From NCBI GenBank assembly GCA_964587525.1, contig CAZPLZ010000007.1, forward strand, positions 1 to 33,642: a DNA stretch of 33,642 bases, read 5' to 3'. Of the stretch, positions 1-9,100 are shown in pieces. Source of the stretch: CAZPLZ01 sp964587525 (GTDB lineage Bacteria > Oederibacteriota > CAKKQC01). A program made the translations under genes and the position numbers. The stretch's first letter is position 1. Each line of letters opens with the position of its first letter. Below the pieces are notes generated by a model. That model worked only from the letters and a program-made list of their open reading frames with translations, did not search any database and had not been told where the DNA came from.

Positions 1-615
1 GTCGTTGTGGCAGTGCACCGAGAGCGTGATCTTCTTCAAGGCCGGCACCCGTTCATAGAGTTGGTCGATCAGCTTGCCAAACTCCCCCGGGGTGGTGTAG
101 CCGACCGTGTCCGGGATGTTGATGGTGGTGGCGCCCGCCTCAAGTGCAGCGGCCACCACCTGGCTCATGAAGCCGAGCCCGCTGCGCGCGGCATCTTCCG
201 GAGAAAACTCGACATCGTCCGTGTGTGCTTTGGCCATGCGCACCGCCGCCGCGGCGAGCTGGAGCACCTCCTGCGGTGTCTTCTTGAGTTTCTTTTGGAG
301 ATGGATGTCTGAAGTTGCGATGAACGTGTGAATCCGCTTCCGTTTCGCCGGCTTGAGCGCATCCGCAGCCGCCTCAATGTCCGCCTTGTTTGCGCGGGCG
401 AGGCCGGCGATCACCGGCCCCTGCACCTCCTGGGCAATCGACCGGACGGCCGCGAAATCCCCGCGCGAGGAAATCGGGAATCCCGCCTCGATCACGTCCA
501 CATTCAGGCGTGCGAGCTGGTGCGCGATCTCCAGCTTTTCCTGGGGATTCAGGCTGGCTCCGGGGGACTGTTCGCCGTCCCGGAGCGTCGTGTCAAAAAT
601 CTGTATGAATCTCAT
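1..615 (-). CDS. leuA: 2-isopropylmalate synthase, 5' part (cut by window edge)
   Basis: First committed step of leucine synthesis: condenses acetyl-CoA with 2-oxoisovalerate. I translated the open frame running off the left edge (205 codons). It begins MRFIQIFDTTLRDGEQSPGA, the DTTLRDGEQ signature of the HMGL-like TIM barrel, with the metal-binding Asp and catalytic Arg. Further in come VIEAGFPISS, HTFIATSDIHLQ, DDVEFSPEDA and LSVHCHND, whose His pair coordinates the metal. The ATG at 613-615 is only 7 bp from the pssA stop, so the gene is probably the distal part of the ilv-psd-pssA transcript. Only the N-terminal half of the barrel is visible, so the regulatory C-terminal domain cannot be assessed. 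A homocitrate or citramalate synthase is possible in principle, but the ilv context favours LeuA. Confidence 0.93.
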   Translation of the reverse strand, partial: MRFIQIFDTTLRDGEQSPGASLNPQEKLEIAHQLARLNVDVIEAGFPISSRGDFAAVRSIAQEVQGPVIAGLARANKADIEAAADALKPAKRKRIHTFIATSDIHLQKKLKKTPQEVLQLAAAAVRMAKAHTDDVEFSPEDAARSGLGFMSQVVAAALEAGATTINIPDTVGYTTPGEFGKLIDQLYERVPALKKITLSVHCHND

Positions 616-622
616 CGCGGGG

Positions 623-1501
623 CTAACGGGGTAATCGGGGCAGCTTGGGGTATGCGGTTCCTTGCCGCGGCCCCATCACGGCCACGGTTGGTTTCTCAGC
701 GGTCATGCGCTCCGCCCACTCCACCCAGGCCGGCGCCACCACCTCAGCCCAGCGAACCCGGGTGAGGAAGCTCGCGATCAGCCCCAGGAAAATGTACACC
801 AACGAGAGCGGGAACAGTAACTGCGGAAGGCTCCACAGGACAAAGCCAAACACCACCGTTGCAAGTACCAGCCGTATTGGCCGAGGCCGGTGGAAGTCAA
901 ATCCTTTGAGAGCCAGATACGGCGTGCGGCTGACCATCAGCCAGCCCAGACCCGCCATGCCGCCAGCCACCCAGGGTGCGATCGTGTGGAACAGCCCCTC
1001 CTGAAGGGGGATGGACTGCACGAAAGAGAGCCGCGGGATGGTCTCCATCAGAATCACAAACGAGGCCACCGTGGCCGCCGCCGCCGGGCAGGGCAGCCCG
1101 CTAAACCCTACGACCCGGTTTTCCACTTGCGCGTTGAACCGGGCCAGCCGGAACGCCGTGCAGGTCACATACCACACGCACGCGGCCAATCCCACAGGCC
1201 AGAAACCCTTGAGGCAGTAGACGAACAAAAGCCAGGCCGGCGCCACGCCAAATGAGACGATATCTGCCATGGAATCGTACTCCATGCCAAACCGGCTGGA
1301 GGCGTCCGTGGCGCGGGCGACCAGCCCGTCAAAGACATCGAGCAGACCCGCCACCAGAATCAAAATGGCGCAGGTGAGTGCAATCTCCGCTCCCCGGTCG
1401 AACAGGAACGCAACCACCAGACAGCCCATCACCATATTTCCCGTGGTCATGAGGGTAGGAAGCAGAAACGCACCCCGGCGGTTGTTCTTGGATCTTCTCA
1501 T
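623..1501 (-). CDS. pssA: CDP-diacylglycerol--serine O-phosphatidyltransferase
   Basis: Integral membrane enzyme that makes phosphatidylserine from CDP-diacylglycerol and serine. The 292-aa protein carries the complete CDP-alcohol phosphotransferase motif DGx2ARx8Gx3Dx3D at about residues 58-80 (DGLVAR...GMEYDSMAD), followed by several hydrophobic segments. The ATG at 1501 has an AAAGGTG ribosome site upstream. It lies 27 bp after psd, the next enzyme of the pathway, so the pair would make phosphatidylethanolamine. Substrate choice (serine, not glycerol phosphate or inositol) is inferred from the adjacent decarboxylase. The C-terminal 40 residues are polar and Pro-rich and match no motif I know. 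Confidence 0.92.
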   Translation of the reverse strand: MRRSKNNRRGAFLLPTLMTTGNMVMGCLVVAFLFDRGAEIALTCAILILVAGLLDVFDGLVARATDASSRFGMEYDSMADIVSFGVAPAWLLFVYCLKGFWPVGLAACVWYVTCTAFRLARFNAQVENRVVGFSGLPCPAAAATVASFVILMETIPRLSFVQSIPLQEGLFHTIAPWVAGGMAGLGWLMVSRTPYLALKGFDFHRPRPIRLVLATVVFGFVLWSLPQLLFPLSLVYIFLGLIASFLTRVRWAEVVAPAWVEWAERMTAEKPTVAVMGPRQGTAYPKLPRLPR

Positions 1502-1528
1502 TTCAATTCACCTTTTACGATATGACAA

Positions 1529-2164
1529 TCACCGCCATTTAGCAATTGGCGTCAGGCCCCCGTGCACGAGGCTCCCAAGTTTGATCAGCACGCGCGTCCG
1601 GCGCGGCAGCTTCACCCGGACCTGCGAACCCAAATGGATGAGGCCGACACGCTGCCCTTGCCTCACGCGGTCGCCGGGTCTCACCCAGCACTCCACCTTG
1701 CGTGCGAGAATTCCCGCCACCTGCAACATCCGCACCCGGCCACGCGGAGAAACGAATCGTGTAGCGCATCGCGTGTTTCGAGTTCCAGAGCGGTCATCGT
1801 AGGCCGCAAAGTATGTGCCCTTCGTGAACCTTTGGCTCATCACTTTGCCTGACACCGGCGCACGCTGCACGTGGACATTCCACACCGCGAGGAAGATCTC
1901 CACCTCCTGGCTGCCAGCGGTCCGGTGGATTTTCCGCACCCGGCCATCGGCTGGCGACAGCACCAGGTTAGGATCGTAAGGGCGCGCGCGTTCCGGATCG
2001 CGGAAAAAATACACCAGGCTGGCAAAGAGAGCCACCGCAATAAGTGACACAAAGGCGAACGCCTGGTACCCGGTTTGTCTCCAGCCCCACCAACCCAGGA
2101 AGGCCACACCGAAGGACACACCGAGGTAAGGAATAGAAGCTCGAACTATTGGTATTCGCATCAT
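1529..2164 (-). CDS. psd: Phosphatidylserine decarboxylase proenzyme (short type)
   Basis: Converts phosphatidylserine to phosphatidylethanolamine with a pyruvoyl cofactor made by self-cleavage. The 211-aa length fits the short, archaeal-like class. One or two membrane segments lie at residues 10-52, then FRDPER (54-59), SPADGRV (70-76) and WNVHVQRAP (95-103). The cleavage site is Gly179-Ser180 in LIHLGSQV, where Ser becomes the pyruvoyl group. The start is ATGATG at 2164 just after a GAGGG stretch. It sits between ilvC and pssA; pairing with pssA is functional, while linkage to ilv genes recurs in some bacterial lineages without a known reason. Confidence 0.92.
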   Translation of the reverse strand: MMRIPIVRASIPYLGVSFGVAFLGWWGWRQTGYQAFAFVSLIAVALFASLVYFFRDPERARPYDPNLVLSPADGRVRKIHRTAGSQEVEIFLAVWNVHVQRAPVSGKVMSQRFTKGTYFAAYDDRSGTRNTRCATRFVSPRGRVRMLQVAGILARKVECWVRPGDRVRQGQRVGLIHLGSQVRVKLPRRTRVLIKLGSLVHGGLTPIAKWR

Positions 2165-2186
2165 ACCCTCTCACCCTCCCCGCTCC

Positions 2187-3245
2187 CTATTTTTTCTTCC
2201 CCTGTCGTTCCGGGCGGAGCGACCGGACGATGGCACCCGCACGCCACATCTCGGAGTCACGGACTTTTTTCAGTTCAGCGTCCAATTGCGTACGATAGTT
2301 CGGCCGGCTGTTCGCCGAGAGCACCCTGGCGGTTTCCTTGCCGGAGGCGACGCTCCGGTAGAGCCTCTCGAAGACGGGCTTGGAGGCATCCCGGAAAGCC
2401 TTGAACCAGTCCAGCGCCCCGCGCTGTGCGGTGGAGGAGCAATTCGCGTACATCCAATCCATGCCGCGCTCGCCGATCAGGGGATACAGGCTCTGCGTGG
2501 CCTCTTCCACCGTCTCGTTGAACGCCTCGAGTGGCGAGTGCCCCCGTTTGCGGAGCACCTCGTACTGGGCCAGCCACAGCCCGTAAATCGCGCCCATCAA
2601 AACCCCGCGCTCGCCGGTAAGGTCGCTGTACACCTCTTCCTCGAATGTGGTCTTAAACAAGTGACCTGAGCCGATGGCAATCCCCAAAGCGTGAACCCGC
2701 TGCCTGGCATGCCCCGTGAAATCCTGGAAGACAGCGTAACTGGCGTTGATCCCCCGGCCTTCCAGGAAATGCCGCCGCACCGTGGTCCCCGATCCCTTGG
2801 GCGCCACCATGATCACGTCCACATAGGGGGGCGGAACCACCCCGGTCTGGTCCCGGAACACAATCGAGAACCCGTGAGAGAAATACAGGGCGTCGCCCGG
2901 CCCAAGGCGTGACTGAATTCGCGGCCAGGTCGCCTTCTGACCGGCGTCTGACAGGAGATACTGCAGCACCGTTCCCTTTTCCGCTGCCGTTTCGATGTCG
3001 AACAGGGTTTTCCCGGGCTTCCAACCATCTTTCCGAGCCAGAGCCCAACTCGGGCCACCTTTTCGCACGCCGACAATGACCCGCAGGCCGTTATCGCGCA
3101 TGTTGAGCGACTGCCCGCGCCCTTGCACGCCGTAGCCCAGCACCGCGATGGTCTCGTCCTTGAGGATCTTGCGAACCCTTGCGGGCGGGTAGTCTTTCCG
3201 CTCGATGACCCGTTCGGTCTGGCCGCCGACGGTGACGGTTTTCAA
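2187..3245 (-). CDS. ilvC: Ketol-acid reductoisomerase, yeast Ilv5-like type
   Basis: Second step of valine/isoleucine synthesis: isomerises and NADPH-reduces acetolactate or acetohydroxybutyrate. The 352-aa protein has a Rossmann loop at residues 34-44 (VLGYGVQGRGQ), then VGVRKGG, FSHGFSIVF, VAPKGSGTTVR, GRGINASYAVFQD, and metal ligands in TFEEEVYSDLTGERG and FNETVEEATQSLYPL. From memory, GQSLNMRDNGLRVIVGVRKG and the C-terminus EMWRAGAIVRSLRPERQ resemble yeast Ilv5 more than the usual class I bacterial enzyme. The only plausible start is TTG at 3245, 1 bp after the ilvH stop and without a clear ribosome site, which suggests translational coupling to ilvH. Confidence 0.95.
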   Translation of the reverse strand: MKTVTVGGQTERVIERKDYPPARVRKILKDETIAVLGYGVQGRGQSLNMRDNGLRVIVGVRKGGPSWALARKDGWKPGKTLFDIETAAEKGTVLQYLLSDAGQKATWPRIQSRLGPGDALYFSHGFSIVFRDQTGVVPPPYVDVIMVAPKGSGTTVRRHFLEGRGINASYAVFQDFTGHARQRVHALGIAIGSGHLFKTTFEEEVYSDLTGERGVLMGAIYGLWLAQYEVLRKRGHSPLEAFNETVEEATQSLYPLIGERGMDWMYANCSSTAQRGALDWFKAFRDASKPVFERLYRSVASGKETARVLSANSRPNYRTQLDAELKKVRDSEMWRAGAIVRSLRPERQGKKK

Positions 3246-3246
3246 A

Positions 3247-3735
3247 CTATTTTTTCTCTCGGGGGGCGCGCGCCAACGCCACCTTACCCGTACGCACCAT
3301 CTCTTTGATGCCGAACGGCCTCACGAGATCGAGAAACGCCTCGATCTTTTCGGTGTCCCCCGTCAGCTCCACGGTGAGCATCTTGGGTGAGACATCAACA
3401 ATCTTGGCCCGAAATACATCCACCAGCTCGATCAGGCGGGAACGATTCTCGCCATCAGCCGCTAGCCGGATAAGGAACAGCTCGCGTTCCACGAATTTTT
3501 CGAGCGTCAGGTCGGTCACCTTGATCACATCCACAAGCTTATTGAGCTGCTTGTTGATCTGCTCGATCTGCGGCTCATCCCCGGAAGACACGATGGTCAT
3601 CCGGGACACCGTAGGATCCTCCGTTTCCCCAACCGTGAGGCTTTCGATATTGAACCCTCGGCTGGAAAAGAGCGTCGCCACGCGCGCCAGAACCCCCGGC
3701 TTGTTCTCGACCATCACGCTAATCGTGTGTCTCAT
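3247..3735 (-). CDS. ilvH: Acetolactate synthase small (regulatory) subunit
   Basis: Regulatory subunit of acetohydroxyacid synthase; its ACT domain binds valine. A longer open frame starts at 3816, but the conserved N-terminus MRHTISVMVENKPGVLARVA begins at the ATG at 3735, giving 162 aa, the usual length. The extra 27 codons would run through the inverted repeat at 3755-3830. The ACT domain covers residues 1-75 (NIESLTV, VSRMTIV) and the C-terminal IlvN domain follows (IRLAADGENRSRLIELVDVF, LTGDTEKIEAFLDL). The catalytic large subunit gene ilvB normally precedes this gene; here the upstream gene is ilvD, so IlvB must be encoded elsewhere. Confidence 0.94.
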   Translation of the reverse strand: MRHTISVMVENKPGVLARVATLFSSRGFNIESLTVGETEDPTVSRMTIVSSGDEPQIEQINKQLNKLVDVIKVTDLTLEKFVERELFLIRLAADGENRSRLIELVDVFRAKIVDVSPKMLTVELTGDTEKIEAFLDLVRPFGIKEMVRTGKVALARAPREKK

Positions 3736-3754
3736 AAGAAATGATTGTAGCGGA

Positions 3755-3830
3755 AAAAGTGCACGCGGGTGAGCGGGGCAGGGCTTCGCAGGCACGCTCG
3801 CCGCGGCGCCGCTCACCCGCGTGCACTTTT
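3755..3830 (-). terminator. Perfect 21-bp inverted repeat between ilvD and ilvH
   Basis: The arms 3755-3775 and 3810-3830 are exact reverse complements over 21 bp. They enclose a 34-nt GC-rich loop that can pair further within itself. The arms start with AAAAGTGCACGCGGG and end in TTTT, so both strands show a stem followed by a short T run. The ilvD TAA stop lies inside the right arm. It may be a terminator or attenuator between ilvD and ilvH, or a mobile palindromic unit that replaced a lost ilvB. Confidence 0.7.
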
Positions 3831-5496
3831 AGTCCGTGACGGCGCCTTCGGAAGCGGAGGAGACCGTGCGGGCGTATTTCGCCAGGACACCTTTGGTGAA
3901 CCGCGGGGCCGGCGCCTTCCACGCGGCCTTACGCTTCGCAAGCTCGGCATCGGTAAGGTCCACACGCAGCTCCCGCTTCCTGGCATCGATCGTAATGGTA
4001 TCTCCGTTGCGCAGCAGCGCGATCGGACCACCCACCGCAGCCTCCGGTGTGACATGTCCCACCACCAGCCCGTGGCTGCCGCCTGAAAACCGGCCGTCCG
4101 TGACGAAGCCCACATGGTTCCCCAACCCCATCCCGATCAGCGCCGAGGTCGGCGCCAGCATCTCCCGCATGCCAGGGCCGCCCTTCGGTCCCTCGTACCG
4201 GATCACCACCACATCGCCTTTTTTCACGCCTCCCTTCAGGATGGCGTCGTAGGCTTCTTCCTCACTTTCAAAAATCTTGGCTGGCCCACTCATCGCTTCC
4301 CCCTCCTTACCCGTCACCTTGGCCACCGCCCCATCGGGCGCCAGATTTCCCCGCAAGATCGTGATGTGCCCGGTTTTCTTGATCGGCTGATTAAGCGGGC
4401 GCACCACATCCTGGCCATCAAAGTTTACGGGTTTGGCTTCCCTAAGGTTTTCAGACACCGTCTTCCCGGTCACGGTCAGACATTGACCATTGATCAGCCC
4501 CGCGTCCAGCAGCAGTTTCGTGACCGGCACCAACCCGCCGATCTTGTGCAGGTCATACATGACATACTTCCCGCTGGGCCTAAGATCCGCGATATACGGC
4601 ACCTTGTTGCTCACCCGCTGGAAATCATCGATTCCGAGCGGCACGTCCACGGTTTTGGCGATCGCGATCAGGTGCAAAACCGCGTTCGTCGAGCCTCCCA
4701 GCGCCATCACCACCGTGATGGCGTTATCAAAAGCTTCCCGGGTCATGATGTCCTTGGGGGTGATCCCTTTGCCCCAAAGCGCCAGAGCCGCCTCACCGGC
4801 CTTATAGCAATCTCTTTTTTTCTCCTCACTTTCTGCAGGCTGGGAGGAGCTGTTCGGCAGGCTCATGCCCAGCGCCTCGATCGCGCAAGCCATGGTGTTG
4901 GCGGTGTACATACCCCCGCACGCCCCAGCTCCCGGACAGGCCCGGCATTCAATCTGGTAAAGCTTATCCTTATCAATCGCTCCAGCCGTGTACTGGCCCA
5001 CCGCCTCAAAGATGCTGATAATATCCAGTTGCTGCCCGTCCAGCTCCCCTGGCATGATCGTCCCGCCATACACAAACACGCTGGGAATATTCAGCCTACC
5101 CATCGCCATGAGGCACCCTGGCATGTTTTTGTCACAGCCCCCGACGGTCACCAAGGCATCAAACAGTCCGCTCTGGGTCACCCCCTCGATGGTGTCCGCA
5201 ATCCATTCCCGGCTGGGCAGGGAGTACTTCATCCCATCGGTCCCCATGGAGATGCCGTCGCTGACCCCACTGGTGGTAATGGTCCGGGGGGTTCCCTTGG
5301 CCGCCCGCACGCCCTTCGTGGCCTCCAGCGCCAAGGCGTCCAGGTGCATGGTACAGGGCGTGATCTCGCTCCAGGTGCTGGCCACCGCCACCAGCGGCTT
5401 CTCAAAATCTTCGTCCTTGAGCCCCATCGCGCGGAACATCCCCCGCGCAAACGCCCTGCGGTCGCCTTTGGTGATAGCCTCGCTACGCCGCTTCAT
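3829..5496 (-). CDS. ilvD: Dihydroxy-acid dehydratase
   Basis: Fe-S enzyme dehydrating 2,3-dihydroxy-isovalerate and -methylvalerate, the third step of valine/isoleucine synthesis. The 555-aa length is typical. Cluster-binding motifs are present: the Cys in SGLFDALVTVGGCDKNMPGC and the CPGAGACGGMYTANTMA segment. The C-terminal part has ITILRGNLAPDGAV, YEGPKGGPGMREML and GRFSGGSHGLVVGHV, all standard for the IlvD/Edd family, and the ilv context excludes Edd. The ATG at 5496 opens MKRRSEAITKGDRRAFARGM; the ribosome site is weak. The stop codon lies within the inverted repeat at 3755-3830. Confidence 0.96.
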   Translation of the reverse strand: MKRRSEAITKGDRRAFARGMFRAMGLKDEDFEKPLVAVASTWSEITPCTMHLDALALEATKGVRAAKGTPRTITTSGVSDGISMGTDGMKYSLPSREWIADTIEGVTQSGLFDALVTVGGCDKNMPGCLMAMGRLNIPSVFVYGGTIMPGELDGQQLDIISIFEAVGQYTAGAIDKDKLYQIECRACPGAGACGGMYTANTMACAIEALGMSLPNSSSQPAESEEKKRDCYKAGEAALALWGKGITPKDIMTREAFDNAITVVMALGGSTNAVLHLIAIAKTVDVPLGIDDFQRVSNKVPYIADLRPSGKYVMYDLHKIGGLVPVTKLLLDAGLINGQCLTVTGKTVSENLREAKPVNFDGQDVVRPLNQPIKKTGHITILRGNLAPDGAVAKVTGKEGEAMSGPAKIFESEEEAYDAILKGGVKKGDVVVIRYEGPKGGPGMREMLAPTSALIGMGLGNHVGFVTDGRFSGGSHGLVVGHVTPEAAVGGPIALLRNGDTITIDARKRELRVDLTDAELAKRKAAWKAPAPRFTKGVLAKYARTVSSASEGAVTD

Positions 5497-5558
5497 TGAG
5501 CTGGCAATCCACTACAATCGCTTCCCGCAGCAATTAGGATAGGGAATCTGAATAAGAT

Positions 5559-5807
5559 TTAACGTCGACGCGAAGAAAAGGCGACTTTTGTGTATTCCCG
5601 AATATCCACCTGAACCTTTGCTCGTGATGCCGTTTCTGCTTCCTGGAGGAGCTTGACCGTAATGGACTCGTCAACATATTCTTCCCCACAGTTGCCGCAG
5701 ACCTGTGCCGGCACTGACTTGATCACCAAAGTGGTCCCATTCCGATCAAGGGTGACCGTCGCTTTGCCTTGATGTGTTTTACCCTGTTTGCACACCACGC
5801 ACTTCAT
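5559..5807 (-). CDS. YgiT/MqsA-type zinc finger protein
   Basis: Small zinc-binding protein of 82 aa beginning MKCVVCKQGKTHQGKATVTL. The two CxxC pairs (C3/C6, C37/C40) and the pattern around PAQVCGNCGEEYVDE are typical of YgiT-type zinc fingers, the N-terminal metal-binding half of MqsA-like antitoxins. The longer frame from 5852 is rejected because GAGGAGGAAG stands just upstream of the ATG at 5807. The usual partner, a DUF4258-type toxin upstream, is absent: the 94 bp upstream hold no open frame of that kind. The C-terminal HTH of full MqsA is also missing. Antitoxin function is therefore inferred only; it may be an orphan regulator. Confidence 0.75.
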   Translation of the reverse strand: MKCVVCKQGKTHQGKATVTLDRNGTTLVIKSVPAQVCGNCGEEYVDESITVKLLQEAETASRAKVQVDIREYTKVAFSSRRR

Positions 5808-5911
5808 TGGAGCTTCCTCCTCTTGAACGTCGAATCCTCCTGACACATACACAGTGTACCCTGAATACCAGCCTCCGAGTCACCGCATCACTTCCATGCG
5901 TTTAGGGATGG

Positions 5912-6121
5912 CTACTTTTTTCTTTCCTGCCACGCTTCGTTTTCAATATGAAACCAATCTTGAGATAAGCGAAGATCTCGCGCGGCCCGGTCAATCGCCC
6001 CTTCTCGCAACTGCTTCCTAAGGTTGGAGCGTCCGACCTCCCGGATGTAAAATCGGATCGCTTCGTCAATAAGATGGCTGCGGTCACCCCTGTGGCCATG
6101 TATTCTAACAAATGGTGTCAT
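5912..6121 (-). pseudogene. CopG/ribbon-helix-helix antitoxin, probably shortened
   Basis: A 69-aa frame. DRSHLIDEAIRFYIREVGR and LREGAIDRAARDLRLSQDWF resemble CopG-type antitoxins that precede MazF/PemK-like toxins, where the C-terminal acidic/aromatic tail (here WFHIENEAWQ) binds the toxin. The N-terminal beta strand MTPFVRI is followed at once by HGHRGDRSHLIDEA. About 15 residues of the first helix, expected between strand and SRSHLIDEA, seem deleted. No toxin frame follows; only a short frame ending at a TGA remains before the YgiT gene. I call it a decayed antitoxin, though a short protein could still be made. Confidence 0.5.
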
Positions 6122-6145
6122 AGATGGCCGACAGGCGGAATATTT

Positions 6146-9100
6146 TTAATCTCTCACTCGCCACAGGCGAACGATCCCATCGTAGCTTCCTGAAGCCAAG
6201 AGCTTTCCATCTGGAGAAAAAACTACGCTGCTAACAATATTGAAACTGTGATCTCCAGGCATCGACAATTCACTCTCCAACCTACCATCCGCCACCCACC
6301 ACAGACGTACCGTTGAGTCTGCACTGGCTGATGCTACCAACATTCCGCTAGGGGAAAAAGCGATACTTTTAACCACATTCTTATGCCCTTTCCACTCATG
6401 CACCATGCTTCCATCCTTCACTCGCCAAATACGAACCACATTGTCATAGCCCCCAGCTGCGACCAGGGTGCCATCTGGAGAAATAGCGACCCCTACCACT
6501 TGATTCTCAATCCCTTCAAAGGAGTGCACCTTTTCCCCATCTTTTACCCGCCACAGGTGGACCGTTTCATCACAACTTCCCGAAACAAGCAGCTTTCCAT
6601 TGGGCGTAAACGCCAAATTACTCACACTGCACTTATGCGCTTTAATCTTCCGCTCCGGTTTCTCAGCATCCAACCGCCATAAGTACACCATCCCGTTCTT
6701 GCTCCCCGAAGCTAGCAGTCCTCCGTCAGGTGAAAAAACAACGCTTGTCACCATATCTGTGTGGGCTTTCAACTTGCGCACAAGTTGCCCTTCTTTCACA
6801 CTCCATAGGTGGATAGTCCTGTTAACGTTCGCCGACGCAACTATTTCGCCGTTCGGAGAATACGCCACCGCCATCACGACGCCGCCGTGTCCATTCAATA
6901 CTCGCTCCTGCCCCCCATCGCTCACTCGCCAGAGACGCACCGTCCCGTCATAACTTCCCGACACCAGCAACGCGCCATCAGGAGAAAAGTCGACACTGAC
7001 TACCCGTTTCTTATGCCCTGACATCGTGCGCTCCAGTGAAACCTGACGTGCCAACACTCCTCCCTTTAGTTTGATCGATTCGAGACGTCGATGCGTTTCT
7101 CCCGGAGTTATCCAGAACTTGACCGTTCCATCCCTGCTTCCCGACGCCAGCCGTTCCCCTTGTGGATCAAATGCCAAACTTCTTACATGATCCCCATGTC
7201 CTTCAAGCTCGCGCACTAGCCTCCCGTCTTTCGTCCGCCATATGCGAATCATGTGATCTGCACTGCCAGAAACCAACCACATTCCATCAGGGGAAAAGGC
7301 AACGCTTCTCACCCAGCCGCCATGTCCTTTCAGTTCATGAACCAACGTTCCATTACTCACCCGCCATATGCGTGCTACTCTGTCATCACATCCAGACGCC
7401 ACCATCGTTCCATCTGGTGAGAAGGCAACACTTCTCACCTGGTTTCCATGCCCTCGCAAAGTACGTTCAAGCCCACCATCACTCACGCGCCACAGGCGCA
7501 CTGTCCGGTCATCGCTTGCTGTGGCCACCAAAATCCCATCAGGAGAAAAGTTGACACTATTGACCCAATCTGTATGCCCAGTCAGTTCATGCTCTAGATG
7601 TCCATCCTTCACTCGCCAAAGCCGTACCGATTGATCATCACTCGCTGAAGCCAACAGCTCCCCCTCAGGGGAAAAAACCACGCATCTAATCCTGCCCGTA
7701 TGCCCCTTTAGCCTGCGTACCCGCCCACCACCGACAGCCTGCCGCAACCACACCACTCTGTCGTACCCCCCGTAGGCGATTAATTTTCCATCGGGTGAGT
7801 ATGCCACAGCCAACACAGACCCTGAATATTGCCTCACTTTTCGGACCAGGCTCCCGTCTCCAGTGCGCCAGACACTGACCATCCCACCATCGGTTCCCGT
7901 CACCAAAAACTTTCCATCAGGTGAATAGGCGATGTCCCGAATCGATACTTCATCTCTCCTCAACTTCCTTGCTAAAACCCCATCTCTTACGCGCCACAAC
8001 CGCACGGTGCTGTCATCGCTCCCTGATGCCGCATGCAACCCATCTGGGGAAAACGCCACGCTCCACACATAACTTGCATGTCCCGTCAGCTCGCGCTCCA
8101 GGCTCCCATCCTTCACCCGCCATAGGCGAACTGTATTGTCATGGCTCCCCGTCATCAGCAATTTCCCATCAGGTGAAAAAGCGATGCTATTTATAAAATT
8201 CATATAGCCATCCAACCGGAACTCACGTTCAAATTTTCCATCCCCTAGCCGCCACACACGCACCCGCTGGTCATGGCTGCCTGATGCTATCAACACACTG
8301 TCGGGTGAAAAAACTACGCTACTGACCCACCCCTTATGGCCTTTCAGTTCGTGCTCGAGACGCCAACCACTCACGCGCCATACCCGAACCCGCCCACCCG
8401 TACCTCCGCACGCCAGGAAACGACTATCGGGAGAAAAGGTGACGCTCAACACCCCGCCTTCGTGCATCTCGAGTTTATGAACTAGCTTGCCGTCTCGGAC
8501 GCGCCACAACCGTATGGTCCCATCGCCGCTTCCAGACGCTAGCAGCTGCCTATCCAAGGAAAAGGCGATACTCCTCACAGGACCGGTATGCCCCTTCAGC
8601 TCACGCATCAAGCTTCTATCTTTCAATCGCCACAACCGAACCGTTTGGTCAAGGCCCCCGGACGCCACGAGTGATCCATCAGGAGAAAAAGCGACGCTTG
8701 TTAATAAGCTCTCACTCCCTTTCAAATCGAACTCAAAGCTCCCATCTTTCACCCGCCACACACGAATTGTCCCTTTCATACTCACCACCAAGAATCGTCC
8801 ATCCGGAGAGAAAGCCACACTGCCCACAGTTCCATGTGAACCATGCGCACGTTCCAGAGAAATCTCCCCTATTTCCGCCCACTCCGACAAGAGCGTAAAT
8901 CTTGCAGGCGTACCGCTTTTGCCCTCTCCCAGGAATCTCAAAGGGGCCACGCGTTGCCCACCTTTCCAGTTCAATTTCAGTACAACCGGCAACTCAATTG
9001 AGCCCCTGTAACCTTTTAAAACTTCCATTACAAATGACAAATCCGCTTCCTCTCCCGGGTTTAAGTCGCCCACGGTACGCCTTACGATCCACACTTTGAT

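Noticed and set aside
4114..5499. Long plus-strand open frame (461 codons) opposite ilvD
   Set aside because: It mirrors the codon structure of ilvD, has low-complexity His/Pro/Arg-rich composition and no family motifs or ribosome site.
6150..8850. Periodic repeats that might be a CRISPR or satellite array
   Set aside because: The period is about 126 bp, in frame with 42-aa WD40 units, and the units are diverged; no spacers or short identical repeats.
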